Assembly: GCA_003216835.1 (NCBI GenBank)
Contig: QCIF01000004.1
Location: 1 to 64,000, forward strand
Source of the DNA: Prochlorococcus sp. AG-402-K10
GTDB taxonomy: Bacteria; Cyanobacteriota; Cyanobacteriia; PCC-6307; Cyanobiaceae
Length of the DNA: 64,000 nucleotides
Reading direction: 5' to 3'
Below the pieces are notes generated by a model. The model worked only from the letters and a program-made list of their open reading frames with translations, searched no databases and was not told where the DNA came from. Position 1 is the first letter of the stretch, and each line of letters starts with the position of its first letter. Position numbers and translations under genes: made by a program. Shown one piece after another: positions 9,716-19,379 of the stretch.

Positions 9716-10345
9716 TGAATTTTTTGTAAAACAGAGAATTAAAAGACAAGAGTTTTTACATCAAGCCTAAAAACCTCAATCTTGCACATCATATGGAGCA
9801 AATACAAATACGGCAACCGAAAATAACGCTGGCGCAAAGCTTTATACAAAATTTGGGGGCATTTTTAGCTTTAGAATTTTGACCTTAGTTCTCAAGTTTT
9901 TAAATAATTCCTAAAAAGTACCGTAGAACAAAGCAGCTAAAAGCCTTGCAGTAACTAGTTTCCTCTAAAAGGTAAATAACTTCTTGTCTTATTAAAGAAA
10001 TATTGAAATTCTATAAATTTAAGCATTTAGACTATTTATTATTTTTTATTAATTTTCCGATATATTTTCTTCTCAGCACATGAAAACGCAAAATTTATAT
10101 TTTGAATTCAAGAAAAATAATTTTTTTTCAATAGTTTAGGAAGATTCTACAAAAGATATTTTCTATTAAGCAAATAGATAATCACAACTCATTGAGTTAT
10201 AGAAATAAGATTCCTTAAACTTAAAAAAATATTGATTAGAGAAACATTAAATTTGATTTTTTTTTAAAATTTTACAATTATGATTCCAATATTGGATTAA
10301 TTTCTTTGAATCTTCTCATCCCTATATTAAAAAACATAAAAAACA
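9716..10345. other. 630 bp intergenic region between divergent HU and glgX
   Basis: The region carries the promoter/leader areas of two divergently transcribed genes. It is very AT-rich, especially after 10000. The part nearest HU is less AT-rich and contains 'cggcaaccgaaaataacgct'. The only short ORF worth noting is 29 codons at 9793. The minus-strand frame around 9770-9830 reads through hydrophobic codons but has no start codon. I find no tRNA, tmRNA or 6S RNA signature. Its length is unusual for this compact genome, so an unrecognised small RNA is possible. Confidence 0.5.
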
Positions 10346-12379
10346 GTGAATTATATAAATAAGGGTAAACCTCTACCTTTAGGGAGTTCAATCACGTCAA
10401 AAGGCGTTAATTTCTCTTTAATAGCAACAAATGCAGAATATATAGAAATTTTATTGTTCGAGAAAGAAGACGCAGTTTTACCAAAAAAAATATTTAAATT
10501 AGATCATAGTCATAAAACCGGTAATTACTGGCATGCTGAAATAGGTAATATAACGGAAGGTTGTATATATGCTTTTAGAATAAAACAGAAAAACAATGGG
10601 ATAAATAATAATTATGAAAAGAAAGTCTTAATTGATCCTTGCTCAAGGGGTATTACTGGATGGAGTACATACAAAAGAGAAAATGCACTTAGAAAACATG
10701 ACAATAGCGATTCTTGTCTGAAAAGTGTTGTCTGTAATAGAAAATTGTTTAATTTTCAAGATTACCCTAGGCCAAATTATTCTTGGGAAGAAACAATTAT
10801 TTATGAACTACATATAAAAGCTTTCACTATATCCTCCAATGAAACGGGTAGTTGTTTTAAGAAATTCCTAAAAAAAATTCCATATCTCAAGGAACTTGGC
10901 ATTACAACTATTGAATTACTTCCAATATTTTGCTTTGATCCCACTGATGCTCCTAATGGGTTAGATAACTTCTGGGGTTATAGTCCTATTAATTGGTTTA
11001 CTCCACACTTTGAATATTTATCTAATGTATCTGCTGAAGACAATCGAGAAGAATTTAGAAAATTAGTAGAAGAATGCCATAAAGCAGATATTGAAGTTAT
11101 TTTAGATGTCGTATATAACCATACTTCTGAGGGAGATTCTGAAGGGCCAACAATTTCTTGGAAAGGAATTGATGAACATCTTTACTATTTCATCGGTAAA
11201 GATAAAAATTATCAAGATGTTTCTGGATGTGGAAATACCATCGCAGCCAATAGAGGATTAGTCAGAAAATTAATCATTGAATCATTAAAATGTTGGGCAA
11301 ATGAATTTGGTATAGATGGTTTTAGATTTGATTTAGGTATTGCCTTGACTAGAGGGGAAAATCTGATACCACTTGAAAACTCACCCTTTTTCGAAGATAT
11401 TGAATGCGAACCTGATCTTGCAGACATTAAATTAATTAGTGAACCATGGGATTGTGGTGGTTTATATAAATTAAGTGATTTCCCTTCTAAGAAAACTCTT
11501 ACATGGAATGGTCATTTCAGAGATGACTTAAGAAGATTTTGGAAAGGAGATAAAGATACTGCCTGGAAGATGAGTGATAAAATCAAAGGCAGTCCATCTC
11601 TTTACAAAGGAAATAATACCTTACCAAAATCTATAAACTTTATAACTTCTCACGATGGATTCACCCTTAAGGATTTAGTAACATTCAACAGAAAACATAA
11701 TTTTGCAAATAAAGAAACAAATAGAGATGGAGATAACCATAACAATTCATGGAATCATGGAGTAGAAGGTCCCACCACAGAAATATCAATTAGAGATCTA
11801 AGGAAAAGACAGCAGAAAAATCTTCTTCTGAGTTTACTTATCTCAAGAGGAGTGCCTATGTTATTGATGGGAGATGAAATCGGGAGATCTCAAGGAGGGA
11901 ACAATAATTCTTGGTGCCAAAATAATCCATTGGGATGGATGAATTGGGATAATAGTCAACAGGATTTGGAGTTGTTCAATTATTTTAAATTTTTAATAAA
12001 ACTAAGAAAAAAACTTATAAAGCTTCTAAACCCTGAGTTCTTGATAAGTGAACAGAACATAGAAAATATTCCAGAATATTATTGGCATGGTGCAAAGTTA
12101 GACAATCCTGATTGGAGTAGCTGGTCCCATACTGTTGCATTTAGCATAAACAAAGGGGAAGCAAATCCTCTTTTATGGGCAGGTTTAAATGCTTATTCAA
12201 AAAATATCGATTTTTGCCTGCCTAAATCTAAAGGTAATTGGCTAAAAGTAGTTGATACAAATCTTCCTGAGATTATAGAGCCTTTCCCTATAATCAAAGA
12301 ATCAATCAATATTAAGAGTAGAAGCTCTATATTAATTATTTCAGATGAAGTATTTGGAACAAAAAATAATATATTCTAA
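10346..12379 (+). CDS. glgX: Glycogen debranching enzyme / isoamylase (GH13)
   Basis: This enzyme hydrolyses alpha-1,6 branch points of glycogen. An N-terminal CBM48-like domain ('GVNFSLIATNAEYIEILLFE') precedes the GH13 barrel. Conserved regions are visible in order: 'DVVYNHT', 'GFRFDLG' (nucleophile Asp), 'ISEPWD' (acid/base Glu) and 'FITSHDGFT'. The total of 677 residues fits GlgX/isoamylase. A GTG start is used; it gives the expected short N-terminus before 'GKPLPLGSSITSKGVNF'. In Prochlorococcus, glycogen stored by day is consumed at night, so diel control is expected but not visible here. Confidence 0.92.
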   Translation: MNYINKGKPLPLGSSITSKGVNFSLIATNAEYIEILLFEKEDAVLPKKIFKLDHSHKTGNYWHAEIGNITEGCIYAFRIKQKNNGINNNYEKKVLIDPCSRGITGWSTYKRENALRKHDNSDSCLKSVVCNRKLFNFQDYPRPNYSWEETIIYELHIKAFTISSNETGSCFKKFLKKIPYLKELGITTIELLPIFCFDPTDAPNGLDNFWGYSPINWFTPHFEYLSNVSAEDNREEFRKLVEECHKADIEVILDVVYNHTSEGDSEGPTISWKGIDEHLYYFIGKDKNYQDVSGCGNTIAANRGLVRKLIIESLKCWANEFGIDGFRFDLGIALTRGENLIPLENSPFFEDIECEPDLADIKLISEPWDCGGLYKLSDFPSKKTLTWNGHFRDDLRRFWKGDKDTAWKMSDKIKGSPSLYKGNNTLPKSINFITSHDGFTLKDLVTFNRKHNFANKETNRDGDNHNNSWNHGVEGPTTEISIRDLRKRQQKNLLLSLLISRGVPMLLMGDEIGRSQGGNNNSWCQNNPLGWMNWDNSQQDLELFNYFKFLIKLRKKLIKLLNPEFLISEQNIENIPEYYWHGAKLDNPDWSSWSHTVAFSINKGEANPLLWAGLNAYSKNIDFCLPKSKGNWLKVVDTNLPEIIEPFPIIKESINIKSRSSILIISDEVFGTKNNIF

Positions 12380-12380
12380 A

Positions 12381-12451
12381 AGCGGGCGGCGGGAATCGAA
12401 CCCGCATCTTCAGCTTGGAAGGCTGAGGTTTTACCACTAAACCACGCCCGC
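12381..12451 (-). tRNA. tRNA-Gly (TCC)
   Basis: On the minus strand 'GCGGGCGTGGTTTAGTGGTA' begins a complete cloverleaf. It has a 7-bp acceptor stem (GCGGGCG/CGCCCGC), anticodon stem CAGCC/GGCTG around the loop TTCCAA with anticodon TCC, and T-arm 'GCGGGTTCGATTCCCGC'. CCA is not encoded. It lies between glgX and the sugar-symporter gene, antisense to both. Confidence 0.96.
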
Positions 12452-12512
12452 AATAAGTAATAGAATTACCATTGCAATAATACATTATCAAACAAACAAC
12501 AAAGTAAAAAGA

Positions 12513-13907
12513 TTGGAAAATTCACACTCAGCAAATATAACTAGATCAACTACAAGACTAATGATCTCTTACGGTTTAGGAGATGCAGGGACTGGATTAG
12601 TAGCAACTCAATTTGGTTTTTTTCTATTTAAGTTCTTTATTTCAGCAGGTTTACCCGTAATAATTGCAGGCTCAATATTAATGTTAATAAAAATATGGGA
12701 TGCGATAAATGATCCATTAATAGGATGGTTAAGTGATCGAACTCAATCAAGGTGGGGGCCGAGAATCCCTTGGATGGTCACGGCATCTGTACCTCTTGGT
12801 TTTTCTTTAGCGGCAATATGGTGGACTCCAACAGGTTCAGTAATACAAAAGACTATTTACTATGCAATAATTTCCATCATAGTAATGACCGCTTATACAA
12901 GTATTAATCTTCCTTTTTCAGCTCTATCGACTGAAATTTCTGAGAAAACTTCAGTTAGAACAAGATTAAATGCTTCAAGATTTACTGGTTCAATAATAGC
13001 AGGATTAACTGGTTTAATAATTGCTGGATTTGTTTTAGGTTCTGAAGGATCCGCAAATAATGATTATTTTCTAATGGGCAAAATTAGTGGGTTTATTGCC
13101 GTAATAACTACTTTAATATCATGTTGGGGACTAGCTCCATATGCTAAAAAAGCCAGAAGGCCATCTGGGAAAGTAGAAGCTATAACACTTCAATTCAAAA
13201 GAATCTTCAGAAATAAGAAATTTCTTAAAGTTATTTCACTTTATATTTTACTATGGTGTGCCTTGCAACTAATGCAAACCGTAGCCCTAATTTATGTAGA
13301 AGATGTACTTAATGTACCGAAAGATATTGCGACATGGATTCCAATCCCTTTCCAAATTAGCGCTCTCATAGGGTTACAAATATGGACAAGAGTATCAAAT
13401 AAATTGAATAGAATCACAGCTTTAAACTATGGAGCGATTATGTGGATAATTTCATGTACAGCAGCTTTGTTTTTACCTCCTTTAGCTATAGGTTCAGGAG
13501 TTGATAATGCGATATTTCTAAATACTAGTAACCTCATTTTATTCATATTTTTAATTTTCATAATTTGTCTTATTGGTATTGGTGCTTCAACGGCTTTTCT
13601 TATCCCTTGGTCACTTCTTCCTGATGCAATAGATCAAGATCCAGAGAAACCAGCGGGAATTTACACTGCATGGATGGTACTTATTCAGAAAATTGGCATC
13701 GCACTAAGTGTTCAAATATTGGGTTTCTTGTTATATATTTCTGGTTATCAATCATGCTTTGTTGACCAAAACAATCTTAATATTATTGAACAATGCACTT
13801 CAGCTCAATTAACTATTAGGTTATGCATAGGTTTTATACCTTCTGTATTGGTAGTAATTGGTATTTTAATAATGAGAAAATGGGATCAAAAATTAATCAC
13901 AAACTAA
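12513..13907 (+). CDS. GPH-family (MelB-like) sugar:cation symporter
   Basis: This 12-helix major-facilitator protein belongs to the glycoside-pentoside-hexuronide family. The diagnostic 'IWDAINDPLIGWLSDRTQSRWGPR' stretch near residues 60-85 contains the conserved cation-site acidic residues and the MFS loop motif. A second-half signature, 'FLIPWSLLPDAIDQD', lies near residue 372. The protein is 464 residues and starts at TTG. The substrate cannot be deduced. The neighbouring debranching enzyme hints at carbohydrate but the tRNA between them argues against one operon. Only 9 bases separate it from the MlaE-type permease. Confidence 0.85.
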   Translation: MENSHSANITRSTTRLMISYGLGDAGTGLVATQFGFFLFKFFISAGLPVIIAGSILMLIKIWDAINDPLIGWLSDRTQSRWGPRIPWMVTASVPLGFSLAAIWWTPTGSVIQKTIYYAIISIIVMTAYTSINLPFSALSTEISEKTSVRTRLNASRFTGSIIAGLTGLIIAGFVLGSEGSANNDYFLMGKISGFIAVITTLISCWGLAPYAKKARRPSGKVEAITLQFKRIFRNKKFLKVISLYILLWCALQLMQTVALIYVEDVLNVPKDIATWIPIPFQISALIGLQIWTRVSNKLNRITALNYGAIMWIISCTAALFLPPLAIGSGVDNAIFLNTSNLILFIFLIFIICLIGIGASTAFLIPWSLLPDAIDQDPEKPAGIYTAWMVLIQKIGIALSVQILGFLLYISGYQSCFVDQNNLNIIEQCTSAQLTIRLCIGFIPSVLVVIGILIMRKWDQKLITN

Positions 13908-13916
13908 TATAGAAAT

Positions 13917-14672
13917 ATGTACTATCCACAGTTTTTTCAAAGACTTCTAAGCAGCCTAATAATTGGTGGGCAAGCAATCAATTTTATCTTTAAAGGTAAA
14001 ATTTCCAAAAATGATCTATTTGAGCAACTTATGGAGGCAGGTCCTGGAAGTTTATTGATTGTATTGATAACAGGAATTGCTGCTGGCACAGTTTTTAATA
14101 TTCAAGTGGCATCACAACTTACCAGCATGGGGCTTTCAAGTGAAATAGGCGGGTTACTAGCAGTAGGAATGGCAAGAGAAATGGCTCCTCTTCTCACTGC
14201 TACTTTAATGACGGGGAAAGTTGCCACCGCTTATGCGGCTCAACTCGGCACTATGAAAGTCACAGAGCAAATTGAGGCTATAACTATGTTAAGAACTGAA
14301 CCTATCCAATATTTAGTAGTTCCAAGGATACTATCAATGGTAATAATGTCTCCCATACAGTGCCTTTTATTTTTATCTGTAGCTTTATGGAGTGGACAAA
14401 TTTGGAGCACAATTTTTTACAACGTTCCTCCAGTAATTTTTTGGACATCTGTAAGATCAGGTAATATCAGCTTAACAAGTACAGACTTAACTTCTATGTT
14501 AATTAAAGCTGTAGTATTCGGATTGCTTATTTCAATTATTGCCTGTGGATATGGATTATCTACAAAAGGGGGGCCAAAAGAAGTGGGCACAAGTACTACA
14601 GGTGCGGTTGTAATGACTCTTGTTACTGTATCTTTAATGGATGTAGTTCTAACACAAATCTTATTTGGATAA
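13917..14672 (+). CDS. MlaE/TGD1-type lipid ABC transporter permease
   Basis: This is the permease subunit of an MCE-type lipid transporter, as in E. coli Mla or plastid TGD1-2-3, moving phospholipid between membranes. Family motifs include 'GIAAGTVFNIQVASQL', 'GMAREMAPLLTATLMTGKVA' and 'AQLGTMKVTEQIEAI'. It has 251 residues and about five to six hydrophobic segments. The ATPase and MCE substrate-binding subunits are not nearby, so the complex must be encoded at dispersed loci. Confidence 0.9.
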   Translation: MYYPQFFQRLLSSLIIGGQAINFIFKGKISKNDLFEQLMEAGPGSLLIVLITGIAAGTVFNIQVASQLTSMGLSSEIGGLLAVGMAREMAPLLTATLMTGKVATAYAAQLGTMKVTEQIEAITMLRTEPIQYLVVPRILSMVIMSPIQCLLFLSVALWSGQIWSTIFYNVPPVIFWTSVRSGNISLTSTDLTSMLIKAVVFGLLISIIACGYGLSTKGGPKEVGTSTTGAVVMTLVTVSLMDVVLTQILFG

Positions 14673-14679
14673 ATCTATT

Positions 14680-15081
14680 ATGAACACTAAATCAACAAAA
14701 CAAGAACCAATAACAATATCGCCTGCATTTCAATTGCCAATAATTCTAATTATTTTAAGTTTTATGCTTTTATTTCTTAATATTGGATATTGGCCAACAA
14801 TAGTTTCAGGCTCATTTAGCTTTTTTTTATTGCTACAAACATTTACCTTAAGAATAAAAATAACAAATGAGGCCTTTGTCGTTTTACAACTAGGTAAAGA
14901 GATAAGGACTTTCCCTTTTAAAAACTGGATTTCGTGGAAATTATTTTTTCCTATAATCCCTGTTATTTTTTATTTTAGAGAAAAGTCTAGTCCTCATTTA
15001 TTACCTATACTATTTAATCCAGAGCAATTAAAAAATGAGCTTTTTAAAAAAGTTGAATCGCTAGAGATTAAAAGTTCCTAA
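14680..15081 (+). CDS. DUF3119-like cyanobacterial membrane protein
   Basis: This 133-residue protein has two adjacent hydrophobic helices (around residues 15-55) followed by a basic soluble part containing 'FRTFPFKNWISWKLFF'-like sequence. It resembles the DUF3119 family common to cyanobacteria and plastids. The ORF track uses a TTG inside the end of the permease gene. The ATG at 14680 ('MNTKSTKQEP') gives a cleaner start 7 bases after that stop. It is likely co-transcribed with the permease. Function unknown. Confidence 0.75.
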   Translation: MNTKSTKQEPITISPAFQLPIILIILSFMLLFLNIGYWPTIVSGSFSFFLLLQTFTLRIKITNEAFVVLQLGKEIRTFPFKNWISWKLFFPIIPVIFYFREKSSPHLLPILFNPEQLKNELFKKVESLEIKSS

Positions 15082-15116
15082 TATTCAATGTTTGCTTAAC
15101 TACTTCAATTAATTAA

Positions 15117-16334
15117 ATGGCCAATACAAAAATTACAAATAATAATCCTGAAAAGGAACCAATATCAGATAAAGCAATCAAAGAAGGGAAAACTACAGAA
15201 ATTCCAAATAATAATCCTGAAAAGGAACCAATATCAGATAAATCAATCAAAGAAGGGAAAACTACAGAAATTCCAAATAATAATCCGGAGAAGGAACCAA
15301 TATCAGATAAATCAATCAAAGAAGGGAAAACTACAGAAATTCCAAATAATAATCCGGAGAAGGAACCAATATCAGATAAAGCAATCAAAGAAGGGAAAAC
15401 TACAGAAATTATTAGAAAAAACACCCCGCAAAATAAAAAAGTTTTTTCAACAAACAAACAAAAAGATATCTCAGTTGATGAAATTTCTAATGAAATTTTC
15501 AAGGATCTTATTATAAAAAAAGACTACTTAGTTAAAGAAATAAAAGACTTAGAAGCAAAAAAAATTGAACTTAATAAAGATATTGAATCTAACTTCAAAG
15601 GACAGTCAGATAATATCGCCAAAAGAGTTAAAGGTTTCCAAGAGTATTTAACTGGTGCTTTGCAGAATCTTTCACAAAATGTAGAAAAACTTGAATTAAT
15701 CTCTCAACCAATAATTGTAAAGCCATCTCCACTTGATAAAAAAAAGCAAGCTCCTAGCAAAAATGAAGTAGTGAATATTCCTGCACTCTCTGAAACATTT
15801 AAACCAGATGAACGAATTATAAGAGACTGTTTTTCAACCTTTACAGAACAACCTGATTTTTATGCCGAGCCTTGGAAATTAAGACGCAGTCTTGATTCGT
15901 CAGATATTGAAATTATGGATGATTGGTTCTTTAATATGGGCGGCAGAGGTTCTATAGAAAGTAAAGGTTCAAGGCAGAAAAATGCTTTATTATCTGCAGG
16001 TTTAATATCTATTCTTGGTGAATTATATGGAGACCAGTTTCAGACGCTTATATTAGCTTCCGAGCCTGAGAGATTAGGAGAATGGAGAAGAATTCTACAA
16101 GACTCGCTTGGTCTCACAAGAGATGACTTTGGACCTAATAGTGGAATTGTTCTCTTTGAAAGGCCAGAAGGTGTTATTGAAAGAGCTGATAGATTAGAGG
16201 CTAATAATGAATTACCCTTTATTATTATTGACGCATCGGAAACATCAGTTGAAATTCCAATCCTCCAATTCCCATTATGGCTTGCCTTCGCCGGCACAGA
16301 TGCTGAAATTTACGATGATCTTGAGCTAAACTAA
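15117..16334 (+). CDS. DUF3086 family protein with N-terminal tandem repeats
   Basis: The C-terminal half is a conserved cyanobacterial domain (DUF3086 type, e.g. '[20 protein letters not shown]' and '[20 protein letters not shown]'). A lysine- and glutamate-rich coiled coil lies before it (about residues 125-190). The first 100 residues are four near-identical 23-residue units beginning '[12 protein letters not shown]'. The units are hydrophilic and probably disordered. The long antisense ORF over this part is a by-product of the repeat. plsY starts 4 bases after the stop. Function unknown. Confidence 0.85.
   Translation: MANTKITNNNPEKEPISDKAIKEGKTTEIPNNNPEKEPISDKSIKEGKTTEIPNNNPEKEPISDKSIKEGKTTEIPNNNPEKEPISDKAIKEGKTTEIIRKNTPQNKKVFSTNKQKDISVDEISNEIFKDLIIKKDYLVKEIKDLEAKKIELNKDIESNFKGQSDNIAKRVKGFQEYLTGALQNLSQNVEKLELISQPIIVKPSPLDKKKQAPSKNEVVNIPALSETFKPDERIIRDCFSTFTEQPDFYAEPWKLRRSLDSSDIEIMDDWFFNMGGRGSIESKGSRQKNALLSAGLISILGELYGDQFQTLILASEPERLGEWRRILQDSLGLTRDDFGPNSGIVLFERPEGVIERADRLEANNELPFIIIDASETSVEIPILQFPLWLAFAGTDAEIYDDLELN
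15138..15413 (+). repeat. Four tandem 69-bp in-frame repeats
   Basis: Four consecutive 69-bp units each encode '[12 protein letters not shown][A/S]IKEGKTTEI[P/I]'. Units 1-2 have 'aatcctgaaaag' where units 3-4 have 'aatccggagaag'. Units 1 and 4 encode Ala where units 2 and 3 encode Ser. The units are otherwise almost identical at the nucleotide level, indicating recent expansion by slippage or recombination. Confidence 0.95.
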
Positions 16335-16338
16335 TCTA

Positions 16339-16932
16339 ATGAATATTTCAATAATTTTAATAAGTTATTTGTTAGGATCTATCCCTACAGGGTTTTTAAT
16401 TGGGAAATACCTAAAAAATATAGATTTAAGGCTTATAGGTTCGGGATCAACAGGTGCAACAAATGTTTTAAGAAACGTGGGCAAATGGCCTGCCCTTTTT
16501 GTTTTTATTATTGACGTAGGCAAAGGTTTAATTTCAGTAAAAATAGCTCAATATTATGCAGATCAAGGCTTAATTGAAGTATTAGCGGGCATATCCGCTA
16601 TCTCAGGTCATATATGGCCCATATGGCTGAAAGGGAAAGGTGGCAAGGCCGTAGCTACTGGTTTAGGTATGTTTTTAGCTCTTTCTTGGAAAGTTGGATT
16701 AGCGTCTCTAGGAATCTTTTTAATCGTTTTAGCAAAATCTAAATTTGTATCTTTATCTAGTATTTCCGCTGCACTCTTATTACCCATTTTTATGTTTTTT
16801 AATATAGGTAATTTTATTCATCCTTATTTTATTATTAGCTTGATTGTGTCATTGTTAGTTATTTGGAAACATAGAACAAACATACATAGATTGATTAAAG
16901 GAGAAGAATCAAAAATCAATCAAAATAAATAG
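16339..16932 (+). CDS. plsY: Acyl-phosphate:glycerol-3-phosphate acyltransferase
   Basis: PlsY makes lysophosphatidic acid from acyl-phosphate and glycerol-3-phosphate, the first step in membrane phospholipid synthesis. The three cytosolic motifs are visible: '[11 protein letters not shown]', '[13 protein letters not shown]' and '[12 protein letters not shown]'. Five hydrophobic helices fit the 197-residue polytopic family. The last 17 bases overlap the end of convergent pyrF. Confidence 0.94.
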   Translation: MNISIILISYLLGSIPTGFLIGKYLKNIDLRLIGSGSTGATNVLRNVGKWPALFVFIIDVGKGLISVKIAQYYADQGLIEVLAGISAISGHIWPIWLKGKGGKAVATGLGMFLALSWKVGLASLGIFLIVLAKSKFVSLSSISAALLLPIFMFFNIGNFIHPYFIISLIVSLLVIWKHRTNIHRLIKGEESKINQNK

Positions 16933-17641
16933 ATTTACATATATCTAAGAAAGTCTTATTAGGATCTATAGCTTGTGAGATTGATCGTCCAATAACCAAC
17001 TTGGAAGCTCCATTATTTATTGCTTGATTAGGAGTCATAATTCTATTTTGATCATCTTTATTTTCAATCTTTGTTCTAATACCAGGTGTAATTAGTTCAA
17101 AATTATTTTTGTAAATGGACCTCAACATTTTTGCTTCCCAAGGAGAACAAACACATCCATCTAATCCAGCATCATGAGACAACTTTGCAAGTCTTAATAC
17201 GTTTTGCTCAATTGAATTTTTCCTATCAAGATCAGTTTGAAAATCTTCAAGAGAAAAACTAGTTAATACTGATATGCCAACAATAAAAGGAGGTTTTTTT
17301 TTAAATGCTTTTGCTCCTTCTAAAGATGCCTTTTTTGACTGCTTAAGAGCTTTAAAACCTGCTGAAGCATGAACAGAAATTATATCAACCCCTAATTTTG
17401 AAACTTGGTAACATGCTGCGCTCATAGTATTTGGAATATCATGAAACTTTAAGTCTAAAAATATATTCTTATTTAACCCTTTCAATACCTCAATAACTCC
17501 TGGTCCTTCTCTAATAAAAAGCTCTAAACCAACTTTTACCCACTTAATTTTGGGGCACTTTTCTAGGAGTGATGTTGCTTGATTTATATCTAAACCATCA
17601 ATTGCCAGTATGATTTTATCTTCTGGATTAGATCTTTTCAT
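16916..17641 (-). CDS. pyrF: Orotidine 5'-phosphate decarboxylase
   Basis: PyrF decarboxylates OMP to UMP, the last step of de novo UMP synthesis. The active-site cluster '[12 protein letters not shown]' is present near residue 60, and '[10 protein letters not shown]' near the C-terminus binds the phosphate. Length 241 residues is normal. It begins 5 bases after the stop of tyrS on the same strand, so the two are probably co-transcribed. Confidence 0.95.
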   Translation of the reverse strand: MKRSNPEDKIILAIDGLDINQATSLLEKCPKIKWVKVGLELFIREGPGVIEVLKGLNKNIFLDLKFHDIPNTMSAACYQVSKLGVDIISVHASAGFKALKQSKKASLEGAKAFKKKPPFIVGISVLTSFSLEDFQTDLDRKNSIEQNVLRLAKLSHDAGLDGCVCSPWEAKMLRSIYKNNFELITPGIRTKIENKDDQNRIMTPNQAINNGASKLVIGRSISQAIDPNKTFLDICKSIYFD

Positions 17642-17646
17642 TGGTT

Positions 17647-18885
17647 TCAGTTCTCAAACCTTTTTATTGTTTTTTTACCAATTTGTAAAATCTTACCTAC
17701 TAAATCCTCTTTCGTATCAAATGTCATATCTGGATTTAGTATTTTTTCACTATCAATTTTTACTCCTCCACCTTTAATGGATCTCTTAGATTCACTACTA
17801 GATTTAAATAATTTTAAAGCACTTAGCAAATAAAAAAATTTAACTGGAAAAACTATTTCATTTAATGAAATCTCTGGAATTTCTCCAACTTCTTCTTTTT
17901 GTCCAAGGAATAATTTTTCGCAGTTTGATTGCGCTTTCAATGCTTCTTCAAAACCGTGGAATAAAGTAGTAACTTCTAACGCCATTCTTCTTTGTAACTC
18001 ACGAGGATTTTCTTCCTTAAGAACACTTAAATCTAATTCTGTAAGCAACTCAAAATAAGAGGGGATGACAGTGTCAGGAACTTTTTCTAATTTTGAATAC
18101 ATTGAAAGAGAATCTTCGGTCAAGCCTACAGTATTAAATTCAGATTTACTCATCTTCTTAATTCCATCTAAACCTGTCAATATTGGAAGCAATATTCCAT
18201 ATTGAGGGTCTTGTTTAAAATGCCTTTGAAGATCTCTACCAATTGCAATATTAAATTTCTGATCTGTACCCCCAAGCTCAATATCTGATTGAACTGCTAC
18301 CGAATCATAACCTTGCAATAGTGGATATAAAAATTCATGCAAAGAAATTGGGATTTGAGAATTATATCTTTTATTGAATTCCTCCTTAGCTAGCATTTGA
18401 CTAACTGTTGCGCTCCCCATTAATTCAATTATCGAATTAAGATTTAATCCTTTTAACCATTCACTGTTATATCTAATTTCTATTCTATCTTTCGAATCAA
18501 AATCTAAAATAGATTCATTAGGTGGCTTACCCATTCCTAATTGGGTTAGATATGTTTTTGCATTGTCGTTAACTTGTTTTTCCGATAACTGCACTCTTGT
18601 TTTATTTTTCCCAGTTGGATCTCCTATTTGAGCAGTAAAATCACCAATAATTAAAACCGCAATATGTCCATTATCTTGAAAAGCCCTTAGTTTTTTAAAC
18701 AATATACTGTGCCCTAAGTGAATATCGGTTCCAGTTGGATCGATTCCAAGTTTAACCCTTAACTTTCTATTGTTTTTTTCCGCATCATAAATTCTTTCGG
18801 CAAAAGTTTGATCTTTGCTCGTCATTGGAAAGTATTCTTCAATTCCTCTTGAGAGCCATTTTGGCAACATTAATTTTTCGTCCAT
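17647..18885 (-). CDS. tyrS: Tyrosyl-tRNA synthetase
   Basis: This class I aminoacyl-tRNA synthetase charges tRNA-Tyr. The HIGH-type motif 'DIHLGHS' is near residue 55 and the KMSKS loop 'GIKKMSKS' near residue 240. A C-terminal S4-like RNA-binding segment ('[15 protein letters not shown]') closes the 412-residue protein. It lies between pyrF and a DUF1825 gene on the same strand. Confidence 0.96.
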   Translation of the reverse strand: MDEKLMLPKWLSRGIEEYFPMTSKDQTFAERIYDAEKNNRKLRVKLGIDPTGTDIHLGHSILFKKLRAFQDNGHIAVLIIGDFTAQIGDPTGKNKTRVQLSEKQVNDNAKTYLTQLGMGKPPNESILDFDSKDRIEIRYNSEWLKGLNLNSIIELMGSATVSQMLAKEEFNKRYNSQIPISLHEFLYPLLQGYDSVAVQSDIELGGTDQKFNIAIGRDLQRHFKQDPQYGILLPILTGLDGIKKMSKSEFNTVGLTEDSLSMYSKLEKVPDTVIPSYFELLTELDLSVLKEENPRELQRRMALEVTTLFHGFEEALKAQSNCEKLFLGQKEEVGEIPEISLNEIVFPVKFFYLLSALKLFKSSSESKRSIKGGGVKIDSEKILNPDMTFDTKEDLVGKILQIGKKTIKRFEN

Positions 18886-18905
18886 TAATTTTTTAACTGT
18901 TAAAT

Positions 18906-19229
18906 TTAAGACGTTTTATCAAGTTCATCCTTCATTCTTATCAAGGTTTTATTCATCTGATCGAACATTTGATCAGGAGTAATCCCAAATTGGCTTAACT
19001 GTGTCTTTAATTGCTCTACTGTCATTTTTGCTTGAAAATCTTCAGATAATTCAAATCTCTTCATAAAAACTTTATAACGATCCATAAGAGATTCCATTTT
19101 TTTTATAAACATTATTTTACCTTCTCTATCAAATTTTCCATAATCAGAACCAAGCTTCATAAGTTCTTGATAATCTGTAAAAAGCTTTTTAGCTTCTTCT
19201 TGTACAATGTCAGATTCAAAAAAACCCAT
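18906..19229 (-). CDS. DUF1825 family protein
   Basis: This 107-residue, highly charged helical protein begins '[17 protein letters not shown]', the hallmark of the DUF1825 family, which is nearly restricted to cyanobacteria. It has no membrane segment or signal peptide. It precedes tyrS by 20 bases on the same strand, suggesting a joint transcript. Function is not established. Confidence 0.88.
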   Translation of the reverse strand: MGFFESDIVQEEAKKLFTDYQELMKLGSDYGKFDREGKIMFIKKMESLMDRYKVFMKRFELSEDFQAKMTVEQLKTQLSQFGITPDQMFDQMNKTLIRMKDELDKTS

Positions 19230-19379
19230 TTTTTATTTTTTATCTTCGCAAATTTAGTTCTACTCCAAGATAACAAGAATCTTTTAAATTAATTAGAACA
19301 TTAATAAAATTTTAGTTTATAAATAATTATCTGATTTATTTTAATTCAGAATTAAATTTAGTAGACATGATTTTTAATT

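Noticed and set aside
9716-10345. tmRNA, 6S RNA or Yfr1 in the HU-glgX gap
   Set aside because: I found no tag-peptide or tRNA-like ends, no 6S-type long bulged hairpin that I could confirm, and no ACTCCTCACAC motif.
15138-15413. Possible CRISPR array
   Set aside because: The repeats are contiguous, in frame and without spacers; they belong to a protein gene.
15113-15502. 129-residue minus-strand ORF opposite the DUF3086 gene
   Set aside because: It exists only because the 69-bp repeat has no stop codons in that frame; the sense frame encodes a recognisable family and the antisense product is a simple periodic peptide.
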